This document shows positions 36,502 to 43,755 of a DNA stretch of 64,000 bases, in pieces (the stretch's first letter is position 1; every line of letters starts with the position of its first letter). Made by a program: the position numbers and the translations under genes. Source of the stretch: Arthrobacter sp. TPD3018 (lineage in GTDB: Bacteria; Pseudomonadota; Alphaproteobacteria; Sphingomonadales; Sphingomonadaceae). The stretch spans positions 310,001 through 374,000 of the forward strand of contig QDFQ01000001.1 in assembly GCA_003075315.1 (NCBI GenBank), given 5' to 3'. The notes under the pieces were generated by a model, which did no database searches, had not been told where the DNA came from, and saw only the letters and a list, made by a program, of their open reading frames with translations.

Positions 36502-37608
36502 TTAGGAGGTGGCGTCGTTCGCTACGGCTGCTGCCACCGACTGGATCAGTTGCTGGCGTTCGCGGATCGGGCGGCGGCTATCGCCGATCATCACGGCGAT
36601 CGCGTAGCGGCGGCCGTCGGGGGCGGTGAGCAGGCCGACGTCGTTGAAGCCGGCGTTGCGGCTGCCCAGGTCCTGGCCCGTCCCGGTCTTGTGCGCGATC
36701 TTCCACCCTGCCGGCACCGCGGCGCGCAGGCGGGCGCGGCCCGTGACCGAGGCGCCCATCGTGTCGAGCAGGATGCGGGTCGAGGTTTCGGTGAACAATT
36801 CGCCGCGGGCGAGGCGTGCGAGCGCATCGGCGATGGCGAGCGGGGCGGCGCCGTCGGGCGGATCGTTGACGTAGGCGTCGAGCGCGGCGGCGCGCACCTC
36901 GGGCGACAGGCGCGAGCGGGCGAGTTCGAAGCCATTGCCCTTCGACATGGTCGCCTGGTTCCAGACGAGGCCGGCGGTCTTCGACTGGAGCAGGCGTTCG
37001 CCGGGACCGAAGCGGATGTCGCCCAATTGCTTGCGCTCGATCATCGCGCGCACCGCCTGCGGGCCGCCGACATAGGTCAAAAGGCGGTCGTTGGCGGTAT
37101 TGTCGCTGTGCGTGAGGGCACGCGTCAGCAGTTCGCCGACGGTAGTGTGATAGCCGTCGCCTTTCACCAGCATCGCGATCGGCTGGTGGAACAGCGTCAG
37201 ATCCTGGTCGCGGACGACGACGGGATCGTCGAGCCGCGCCTTGCCCTGATCGCGCAGGTCCATCAGCGTCATCGCGACCCACAGCTTGCTGACCGACTGT
37301 TGCGGCATGCGGGTGCGCGCGCCGGGCGAGGTGACGGTCCAGCCATCGTCGACCGCGCGGATCGCGATGCCGAACTTGCCGTCGAAATTGCGGGCGAGAC
37401 TGTCGATCGCCGCGGTGAGGCGGGCGGGGGCGACCCGGCGGGGCGGCGGGGCGGCGGCGGGGATGGGGATCGACACCGCGGCGGTGGGCGTCGTCACCGC
37501 CGGCACGGGGCCATTGCCGCCTGGCCGCGCGTTCGAACCGCAGGCGGCGAGCGCGGCGCAGGCGCCGGTCATCAGGATGGATCGGGCCGACCGGCCGTAC
37601 GCTATCAT
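36502..37608 (-). CDS. Class A beta-lactamase-fold serine hydrolase, lipoprotein
   Basis: 368 residues from MIAYGRSARS (complement 37606-37608); the longer frame upstream is unlikely. Lipobox LAAC (about residues 22-25), a Pro/Ala/Thr-rich linker, then the serine beta-lactamase core: SVSK (nucleophile SxxK), HSDNTAND (SDN) and HKTGTGQD (KTG). The region between SDN and KTG lacks a recognisable ExxLN omega loop, so the class A deacylating glutamate is not evident; it may be a penicillin-binding or carboxypeptidase-like enzyme rather than a true lactamase. Probably outer-membrane anchored. Confidence 0.82.
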   Translation of the reverse strand: MIAYGRSARSILMTGACAALAACGSNARPGGNGPVPAVTTPTAAVSIPIPAAAPPPRRVAPARLTAAIDSLARNFDGKFGIAIRAVDDGWTVTSPGARTRMPQQSVSKLWVAMTLMDLRDQGKARLDDPVVVRDQDLTLFHQPIAMLVKGDGYHTTVGELLTRALTHSDNTANDRLLTYVGGPQAVRAMIERKQLGDIRFGPGERLLQSKTAGLVWNQATMSKGNGFELARSRLSPEVRAAALDAYVNDPPDGAAPLAIADALARLARGELFTETSTRILLDTMGASVTGRARLRAAVPAGWKIAHKTGTGQDLGSRNAGFNDVGLLTAPDGRRYAIAVMIGDSRRPIRERQQLIQSVAAAVANDATS

Positions 37609-37728
37609 AATCGTGAACTGGCCCCCGCTAGGCGTAGCATCCTCCATATCCGCCATTTCGGGTGCGGATACCGGCGAAACAAGCCGCTGCGGTGAAGCGC
37701 GGCGCACGCGCGGCGAATCGCGTCGGCA

Positions 37729-39321
37729 TCAGGGCACCAGCACCGTGTCGACCGCCTCTGCCGCGGTCTCCGGATAGTCGAGCGTGTAATGCAGCCCGCG
37801 GCTTTCGTGCCGGTGCAGCGCCGATCGCACGATCAGCTCGGCGGTCTGGAGCAGGTTGCGCAGCTCGATCAGGTCGGGCGTCACGCGGAAATGGCCGTAA
37901 TAATCGGCAACCTCGCCGGTCAGCATCTGGATGCGGTGTTGCGCACGCTCCAGCCGCTTGGTGGTGCGGACGATGCCGACGTAATTCCACATGAAGCGGC
38001 GGATTTCGGTCCAGTTCTGCTTGATGACCACCTCTTCGTCCGAATCGGTGACGCGGCTTTCATCCCAGGGCCGGATGACGGGGACGGGCGGCAGGCTGTC
38101 CCAATGCGTGGCGATATGGTCGGCGCAGGCTTCGCCGAAGACGAAGCATTCGAGCAGCGAGTTGGACGCGAGGCGATTGGCGCCGTGCAGCCCGCTTTCG
38201 GTGCATTCGCCCGCCGCATAGAGGCCGGGCAGATCGGTACGGCCGTCGCGGTCGATGACGATGCCGCCGCAGGTGTAATGCTGCGCAGGCACGACCGGGA
38301 TCGGCTGCGTCGTCATGTCGATGCCGAGCCCGATCAGCTTTTCGTAGATGTTGGGGAAATGGCCCTTCACGAACTCCGGCGGCTGATGGCTGATATCGAG
38401 GTGGACATAGTCGAGGCCGTAGCGCTTGATCTCGGCATCGATCGCGCGCGCCACCACGTCGCGCGGCGCCAGTTCCATCCGCTCGGCGTCGTAATAGGAC
38501 ATGAAACGCTTGCCGGTGGTCGGGTTGATCAGTCGCCCGCCCTCGCCACGCACCGCTTCGGTGATAAGGAAGTTCTTGACCTCGAGATTGTAGAGGCACG
38601 TCGGGTGGAACTGCATCATCTCCATGTTGGAGACGCGGCAGCCCGCGCGCCACGCCATCGCGATGCCATCCCCCGTCGCGCCGCGCGGCGCGGTGGAGAA
38701 CAGGTAGGTGCGGCCTGCGCCACCGGTGGCGAGGATCGTCGCGCGCGCGGTGTAGAGGTTGACGCGCCCCGTACCCCGATCGACCGCGTACACGCCCCAG
38801 ACGTTGCCTGCGCCCGAATAGCGCTGTTCGTGCCGGCTGGTCGCAAGGTCGATCGCGACCTGATCGGGGACGAGCGTGATGTTGGGATGCGCCTCCGCAG
38901 CGCGTTGCAGCGCCTCCTGCACCGCCCAGCCGGTCGCGTCCGCGACATGGACGATGCGGCGATGGCTGTGGCCGCCTTCGCGGGTGAGGTGAAGAGCGTT
39001 CCCCTCGGTCGCGAAGGGGACGCCAAGCTGCGTCAGCCGCTCGATCGCGGCAGGGGCGTTCTCGACGACGAATTCGACGATGTCGCGGTCGTTGAGGCCG
39101 GCGCCGGCGACCATCGTGTCCTCGACATGGTTGTCGAACGTGTCGCCGGGTTCGAGCACCGCGGCGATTCCGCCCTGTGCCCAGGCGGTCGACCCTTCGT
39201 TGAGCGCGCCCTTGGCGAGGACGGTGACGCGGAAACGATCGGCGAGATTGAGGGCCGCGGTGAGGCCGGCGGCGCCCGAGCCGACGATCAGCACGTCGGT
39301 GGCGGGGGGTGATTCGGTCAT
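37729..39321 (-). CDS. nadB: L-aspartate oxidase
   Basis: 530 residues. FAD-dependent flavoprotein making iminoaspartate, the first step of de novo NAD synthesis. N-terminal dinucleotide motif VLIVGSGAAGLTAALNLADR, substrate-side GSTAWAQGGIAAVLEPGDT, HREGGHSHRRI-like TREGGHSHRRIVHVADATG, and catalytic-region GGIVIDRDGRTDLPGLYAAG with ESGLHGANRLASNSLLE. nadA and nadC are not adjacent; nadD is at 54725. Start preceded by a gap with an 18-bp palindrome. Confidence 0.95.
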   Translation of the reverse strand: MTESPPATDVLIVGSGAAGLTAALNLADRFRVTVLAKGALNEGSTAWAQGGIAAVLEPGDTFDNHVEDTMVAGAGLNDRDIVEFVVENAPAAIERLTQLGVPFATEGNALHLTREGGHSHRRIVHVADATGWAVQEALQRAAEAHPNITLVPDQVAIDLATSRHEQRYSGAGNVWGVYAVDRGTGRVNLYTARATILATGGAGRTYLFSTAPRGATGDGIAMAWRAGCRVSNMEMMQFHPTCLYNLEVKNFLITEAVRGEGGRLINPTTGKRFMSYYDAERMELAPRDVVARAIDAEIKRYGLDYVHLDISHQPPEFVKGHFPNIYEKLIGLGIDMTTQPIPVVPAQHYTCGGIVIDRDGRTDLPGLYAAGECTESGLHGANRLASNSLLECFVFGEACADHIATHWDSLPPVPVIRPWDESRVTDSDEEVVIKQNWTEIRRFMWNYVGIVRTTKRLERAQHRIQMLTGEVADYYGHFRVTPDLIELRNLLQTAELIVRSALHRHESRGLHYTLDYPETAAEAVDTVLVP

Positions 39322-39358
39322 CGCGGGGCGCTTTCAGGCCTGCGGAAGTGGACGAAGT

Positions 39359-39376
39359 GGACGATACGTATCGTCC
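39359..39376. promoter_or_regulatory. 18-bp perfect palindrome upstream of nadB
   Basis: GGACGATACGTATCGTCC, 38-55 nt upstream of the nadB start and 246 nt before the MarR-like gene. Adjacent is a tandem GTGGACGAAGTGGACGA. The symmetric form suggests a dimeric repressor operator for nadB; the regulator is unknown. Confidence 0.5.
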
Positions 39377-39621
39377 GGAAACGCCCCCCGTGCGACCGCC
39401 CGCAATGACGGCGGCCGGCGGGCAGGGCGGGGCAGGGATCAGGCATCGGACCGCTGTGGCATAAACCGGGGCGTGTAGGACAGACGGTTTCGTGTTCGGC
39501 GCGAACGATCCGACAATCGGCGCGATGTCGGGAAACCGATCCTATCGTTCTGCGTCTTGTGCCTAATGTAGGATAGGTTCGACGCGGTCTTGGGAAAAGC
39601 CGCTTCAGGGAGGCGGTGCCC

Positions 39622-39978
39622 ATGACCGTTCTGATCGGACAGACGCTGTATTCCGTTGCCGCGCGTGCGGCGCTGCAACGGCATCGATCGGTCCGCGACC
39701 ATTTTGCATCCGAGCTGTTCGCCGAGCCGGCGCTGGAGGCGCTGCTGCAATTGTTCATCGCGCAGGAGGAGGGCGTGCGGCTGAGCATGCTGACGCTGAG
39801 TCGGCAGTGCAGCGTGTCCGAATCGACCGGCCTGCGCTGGATCGCGCGGCTGGAGGCGCTGGGCTATTGCGAGCGGATCGCCGATCATCAGGATCATCGG
39901 CGATCTTGGATCGTGATGAGCGACGATGGGTGCCGGCGGATGCGGGCATGGCTGGATACGCAGACGTCGGAAGTGTGA
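39622..39978 (+). CDS. MarR-like winged-helix transcriptional regulator
   Basis: 118 residues from ATG 39622; GGAGG (39609-39613) gives good spacing, whereas GTG 39616 is too close. Winged-helix motif: LSMLTLSRQCSVSESTGLRW (recognition region about residues 57-76) then the wing ERIADHQDHRRSWIVMSDDG, a MarR-type DxRR-like wing. The effector is unknown. An imperfect inverted repeat CGATCCTATC / GATAGGTTCG (39538-39547 and 39573-39582) upstream could be its own operator. Confidence 0.75.
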   Translation: MTVLIGQTLYSVAARAALQRHRSVRDHFASELFAEPALEALLQLFIAQEEGVRLSMLTLSRQCSVSESTGLRWIARLEALGYCERIADHQDHRRSWIVMSDDGCRRMRAWLDTQTSEV

Positions 39979-39998
39979 GGGCGGTGGCCTTCTCATAT

Positions 39999-40074
39999 CG
40001 TCCGGCCTTGGGCCGGGGCCCCGCTGCTTCGATGCGGGGTGACAGCGGGACCCCGGATCACGTCCGGGGTGACG
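39999..40074. repeat. Palindromic element, GGCCTTGGGCC / GTCCGGGGTGACG type
   Basis: CGTCCGGCCTTGGGCCGGGG at the left with GTCCGGGGTGACG at the right and an inner CCCCGCTGC / GCGGGACCCC. A composite of the GTCACCCCGGA family. Between convergent MarR-like and TadG-like genes. Confidence 0.6.
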
Positions 40075-40086
40075 GGGTGGGGCGGG

Positions 40087-41721
40087 TTAGCCGACGAGTG
40101 CCGGTGCGCCGCAGCGTGCGCCGACGACGCGCAGGTCGGCCTGGCCGATGCGAACGCCGGCAAGCTGCTGCAATTGTTCGAGGATGCCGTCCAGCGCGGG
40201 CGCGGCGCCAGACAAGGCGCTGAGCAGAGGAGCGGTGACCGGCGAGGTGCTGACCGTCAGGCCGAGCACGCTGATCCGGAGATCCAGCCGCTGGAGCAGC
40301 GAGGCGATGAGGCCCCCGAAGGCATGGGTGGTGTTGACCGTCTTCACCGCATGATCGGCGATGTCGCCGGGGGTGAAGGTCGCCCGCGTCCAGTCGCTGC
40401 CGCCGACCTGCACGTCGGCGAGTCCGGTCACCGCGGTGACCAGCACCGACAGCAAGGTGGCCGGCTGGGGCTGGAGTGGCGTATTGAGGTTGCGCAGCGC
40501 GGTGTCGGACACCTGGCCGATGATCGCGCGCATCGGCGTGACCCGCCCGTCGACGCCGACGGTGGCGCCGCCGGTGCCGCAGGCGACCGAGGCGAGCCGT
40601 GCTTCGCCGCCGGCGCCCTCCAGAATCACCGGCAGGTTGGCGGTGGCGAGGCCGAGGCCGGCGACGTCGATCCGCGCGTTGAGCGCGATGCGGATCTGCG
40701 AGGTGCTGACCGTCACCGACGAATCGCGGCCGACGCGCACCCAGGGCGAGGTGGCGACGCGGCTGCCGATGATGACGGTCGCCTTGGTCGATCCGACGCC
40801 CATCACCTGCCCGCCGAGGTCGAGCGTCAGCTGGCGGTCGCCGCCGGTGCCGATCAGCGCTTCGCGCAACAGCTCGTCCGCGCCGACGTTGAGCGATTTC
40901 AGGATGGTGCCGTCGCCCAGCTTGACGATGCGGGTCAAATCGACCTTGGTCGGGGGCAGTTTGACCGCGATGCTGCGCAGCACGGAAGCGCCGGTGCCCG
41001 GCGTGGCCGCATCGGCCATCGCGGTAACGAGCGTCGGCAGGTCGACGACCGCCGAGGCAGTGCTGTCGAACGTGCCGAGGCCGACCCCGGCGCGCGTCTT
41101 GAGCAGGCCGGACAGCGCGTAGAGATCGACGTTGGCGCCGACCAGCGCGTTATAGTCGGCGACGCTGAGGTTCAGATCGACGCCCGCCAGTTGCGACAGC
41201 AGCATCCCCGGAAGGCCGCCCTGCACGTTGACCAGCCGGCTGCCGACGCTGATCGCCGCCTCCCCCGTCCGCGCGGCGATCGCCGCGGCACGCAGATCGA
41301 CGTAGCGCCGGCCGGTGAGGATACCGGAGAAGAACAGCGGAATGCGCTGGCTTGCCAGTACCTGCACCGCGGCGACGCCGTTCGCGGCCGGCTGGAAGCG
41401 CGCCGCGACCGCGACCGCCGGATCCGGATTGTAGGCGCCCGACAGCGCGGTGACGATCGTGACGTTGGGGGCGCTGTCGACGGCGACCGCGCCTTGCGCG
41501 GCGGTGCGTGGATCGCCGCCCTGCAGGACGGCGGCCATGGCGGCGCGATCGGTGACGCCCTGCAGCTGGCGCTTGCGCACGACCATCCAGCCGTAATCGA
41601 CGGCGAGCGAGGCGGCACTGAGGAAGATGATGATCAGGAAGACCGACATGACCGCGACGCTGCCGCGCCGGTCGCGCGCCAGTCGTCGGCCAATCGGGGG
41701 GACGGCCAAGCGTCCCCTCAC
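40087..41721 (-). CDS. TadG-like pilus/Flp-associated protein
   Basis: 544 residues. A short basic N-terminus RRLARDRRGSVAVM leads into one transmembrane helix (FLIIIFLSAASLAVDYGWMV), the TadG/TadE-type prepilin-like N-terminal Tad domain (GSVAVMSVF, VVRKRQLQGVTDRAAMAAVL), followed by a large periplasmic, Val/Ala/Leu-rich region. Tad proteins work in Flp pilus assembly, but no cpa/tad ATPase or pilin is in the window. Its start overlaps the stop of the TadE-like gene (ATGA), so translation is coupled. Confidence 0.75.
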   Translation of the reverse strand: MRGRLAVPPIGRRLARDRRGSVAVMSVFLIIIFLSAASLAVDYGWMVVRKRQLQGVTDRAAMAAVLQGGDPRTAAQGAVAVDSAPNVTIVTALSGAYNPDPAVAVAARFQPAANGVAAVQVLASQRIPLFFSGILTGRRYVDLRAAAIAARTGEAAISVGSRLVNVQGGLPGMLLSQLAGVDLNLSVADYNALVGANVDLYALSGLLKTRAGVGLGTFDSTASAVVDLPTLVTAMADAATPGTGASVLRSIAVKLPPTKVDLTRIVKLGDGTILKSLNVGADELLREALIGTGGDRQLTLDLGGQVMGVGSTKATVIIGSRVATSPWVRVGRDSSVTVSTSQIRIALNARIDVAGLGLATANLPVILEGAGGEARLASVACGTGGATVGVDGRVTPMRAIIGQVSDTALRNLNTPLQPQPATLLSVLVTAVTGLADVQVGGSDWTRATFTPGDIADHAVKTVNTTHAFGGLIASLLQRLDLRISVLGLTVSTSPVTAPLLSALSGAAPALDGILEQLQQLAGVRIGQADLRVVGARCGAPALVG

Positions 41722-42188
41722 AGGCCCCCCAGCAGGATGGTGGCGCGCTGGACGATGCGGCTGGGCGGGGCCGGCACGAAGGGCAGGCGCAGATTGCCGT
41801 CGCGGCTGGCGTCGTAGCTGACGGTGATGGTCAGCTGGCTGGAGGCTTCGCTGACCGCGATCGTGGCGCGCTGCATGTCGTAGCGGCCGAGGTTCTTGAG
41901 GTGATCGGTGGCCTTGGTGGTGGCGAGCGTACGCCGTTCGGTCGCGTCAAGGCCGGCGATCGCGGCGCGGGCGCCGTCGTTCGCCGCCTGCTGGACGCCG
42001 TTGGCGATCAGGAACCACCAGGCATAGGAGGTGATGCCGAAGGTCAGCATCAGCATCACGGGCAACAGGACGGCGAATTCGATCAGCATGGATCCGCCCG
42101 TATGGGACAGAATTGCCGCAATTCCCCTCCGGCCGCGGCCCGCGGTGCGGGCGCTGACGGCGTCGTTGCGAACATCAACTCCGGTCAT
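41718..42188 (-). CDS. TadE-like pilus protein
   Basis: 156 residues from ATG 42188 (GGAGGAAAGAGA just before); an upstream ATG (42212) is in frame. TadE motif: GGSMLIEFAVLLPVMLMLTF begins the transmembrane helix, with the conserved Glu of the type IV prepilin-like E5 position, then GVQQAANDGARAAIAGLDAT. TadE proteins are minor pseudopilins of Tad systems. The Shine-Dalgarno is within a hairpin (42196-42217). Upstream gene TadG-like follows by overlap. Confidence 0.8.
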   Translation of the reverse strand: MTGVDVRNDAVSARTAGRGRRGIAAILSHTGGSMLIEFAVLLPVMLMLTFGITSYAWWFLIANGVQQAANDGARAAIAGLDATERRTLATTKATDHLKNLGRYDMQRATIAVSEASSQLTITVSYDASRDGNLRLPFVPAPPSRIVQRATILLGGL

Positions 42189-42195
42189 TCTCTTT

Positions 42196-42217
42196 CCTCC
42201 ATGACGGGGCATGGAGG
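42196..42217 (-). promoter_or_regulatory. Hairpin enclosing the tadE-like ribosome-binding site
   Basis: In the mRNA: CCTCCATG, loop CCCCGT, CATGGAGG, with GGAGG of the Shine-Dalgarno inside the 3' arm, 8 nt before the start. Perfect 8-bp stem. Suggests translation may be gated; no ligand or factor is known. Confidence 0.5.
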
Positions 42218-42340
42218 ATGTCGCCTCAAGTCGATCTAAACATTTCTGTCAGAACGACTTTGAGGTGATTTTCGGACCGGATTTGTTTGTTTGACGTACT
42301 ATTGCCGACGCGCAGCTTTGTTTCGCTGTCGTAAGGTTGT

Positions 42341-43261
42341 TCAGGCGTCGGTGCGGGTGAGGCTGAGGAATACATCCTCTAGGTCCGGTTCCTTGGTCGT
42401 CACGTCGACGATGCCGAAACCATCGTTCTGGACCGCGGCGAGGACTTCGCCGGCATTCACCCGATCCTTGGCATAGGTGATTTCGAGCGTCCGGCTGCCC
42501 TTCAGCACGATCTTGGCGAAACAGGCGTTTTGCGGCGGCGTTGCGACATCGCGGTCGACGGTGACCGCCACCACCTTTTCCTGCGCCTTGCCGACGAGGT
42601 CGCGCGTCGGTTCGTTGGCGATCAGGCGGCCGTGGTTGATGATCGCGATGCGATCGCACAGCTCCTCGGCCTCTTCGAGATAGTGGGTGGTGAGGACGAC
42701 GGTGACGCCGGCGGCGTTCAATTCGCGGACATAGGCCCACAATTGCTGGCGCAGCTGGATGTCGACGCCGGCAGTGGGTTCGTCGAGGACGAGGACGGGG
42801 GGCGAATGGACCATCGCCTTGGCGACCATCAGCCGCCGCTTCATACCGCCCGACAGCGTGCGGGCGTATGCGTTGGCCTTGTCCTCGAGGTGCACGGCGC
42901 GCAGCAGGTCGAGGCTGCGGCGCTGCGATTTGGGGACGCCGTAGAGGCCCGCCTGGATTTCCAGCGTCTCGATCGGTGTGAAGAAGGGGTCGAACAGGAT
43001 TTCCTGGTTGACGATGCCGATCGATGCCTTGGCGTTGCGCGGATGGGCGTCGATGTCGAAGCCCCAAATCTCGGCCGCGCCGTCGGTCTTGTTCACCAAC
43101 CCCGCCAGGATGTTGATGAGCGTCGATTTTCCCGCGCCATTGGGGCCGAGCAGGCCGAAGATCTGGCCGCGGGGCACGTCGAAGCTGACGCCATCGAGCG
43201 CGCGCTTGCCGCCCTGATAGGTCTTGCAGAGGTTCTGGATGCGGATCGCGGCCTCGGTCAT
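42341..43261 (-). CDS. ABC transporter ATP-binding protein (YadG/drug-type)
   Basis: 306 residues from ATG (complement 43259-43261). Walker A GLLGPNGAGKST, Q-loop NQEILFDPFFTPIETLEIQ, signature LSGGMKRRLMVAKAM, Walker B VLVLDEPTAGVD and H-loop VLTTHYLEEAEELCD are all present, then a C-terminal DUF4162-like domain (KEPDLEDVFLSLTR). The closest pattern is YadG/CcmA-type drug or polysaccharide exporters. Its ABC-2 permease, normally adjacent, is missing from the window, so the substrate is unknown. Confidence 0.9.
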   Translation of the reverse strand: MTEAAIRIQNLCKTYQGGKRALDGVSFDVPRGQIFGLLGPNGAGKSTLINILAGLVNKTDGAAEIWGFDIDAHPRNAKASIGIVNQEILFDPFFTPIETLEIQAGLYGVPKSQRRSLDLLRAVHLEDKANAYARTLSGGMKRRLMVAKAMVHSPPVLVLDEPTAGVDIQLRQQLWAYVRELNAAGVTVVLTTHYLEEAEELCDRIAIINHGRLIANEPTRDLVGKAQEKVVAVTVDRDVATPPQNACFAKIVLKGSRTLEITYAKDRVNAGEVLAAVQNDGFGIVDVTTKEPDLEDVFLSLTRTDA

Positions 43262-43300
43262 GGCGGCGGCATACGCGCCGATCGTGGAGGGGGGCAACTA

Positions 43301-43435
43301 AATCCTCCCCGGCACGGGGAGGGGGACCGCTCGCGACAGCGAGTGGTGGAGGGGGATCGTCGCGAGCGACACCCCTTGCGGAAGCCCCCCTCCGTCACCG
43401 CTGCGCGGCGCCACCTCCCCGTGCCGGGGAGGATT
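43301..43435. repeat. 135-bp element with 22-bp perfect terminal inverted repeats
   Basis: Ends begin AATCCTCCCCGGCACGG and end CCGTGCCGGGGAGGATT, exact inverse complements over 22 bp. The core has CGCTCGCGACAGCGAG and CCTCCGTCACCGCTGCGCGG. No coding frame. A related half copy lies at 36448-36500. It sits between the divergent ABC ATPase and zinc-finger genes. Confidence 0.8.
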
Positions 43436-43469
43436 GAAGAGGGGCGTCGCCCTTGCTATCCGCTGGCGC

Positions 43470-43706
43470 ATGATCGCGCCGCCCGAAATCGTCCGTGTCT
43501 CCCAACGCCGCGTCGCCTGCGATGGCGCCACCGACATTCCGGGTGGGGCGGCGCTCGGTCATCCGCGCGTGTTCCTGCAGATCGACGAGAATGGCTATAT
43601 CGACTGCGGCTATTGCGATCGGCGCTTCGTGCTGATCGGCGGGCCGGCGGATGGCGTCGACCAGTCCACCCTGCGCGACATTTCGGAAGGCGCCAGCCCG
43701 CGCTAA
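43470..43706 (+). CDS. zf-CHCC zinc-finger domain protein
   Basis: 78 residues from ATG 43470. The zf-CHCC pattern is VACDG, LGHPRVFLQIDENGYIDCGY and CDRRFVL (Cys, His, Cys, Cys ligands). Homologous to the C-terminal part of the mitochondrial complex I subunit NDUFS6, so a link to respiratory complex I or Fe-S assembly is inferred. Followed 49 nt later by tldD. Confidence 0.85.
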   Translation: MIAPPEIVRVSQRRVACDGATDIPGGAALGHPRVFLQIDENGYIDCGYCDRRFVLIGGPADGVDQSTLRDISEGASPR

Positions 43707-43755
43707 TGCGCCGGACGGAGCTAGCAGGTAGCGATACCGCGCCTATATTGGCGGT

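Noticed and set aside
33531..36629. A 1032-codon open frame antisense to polA
   Set aside because: It is opposite a complete DNA polymerase I with all motifs; its product is Arg/Gly/His-rich low complexity, typical of GC-rich antisense frames.
40039..41817. 592-codon open frame antisense to the TadG-like gene
   Set aside because: Asp/Arg/Gly-rich with no domain; the minus strand has the coupled TadE/TadG reading.
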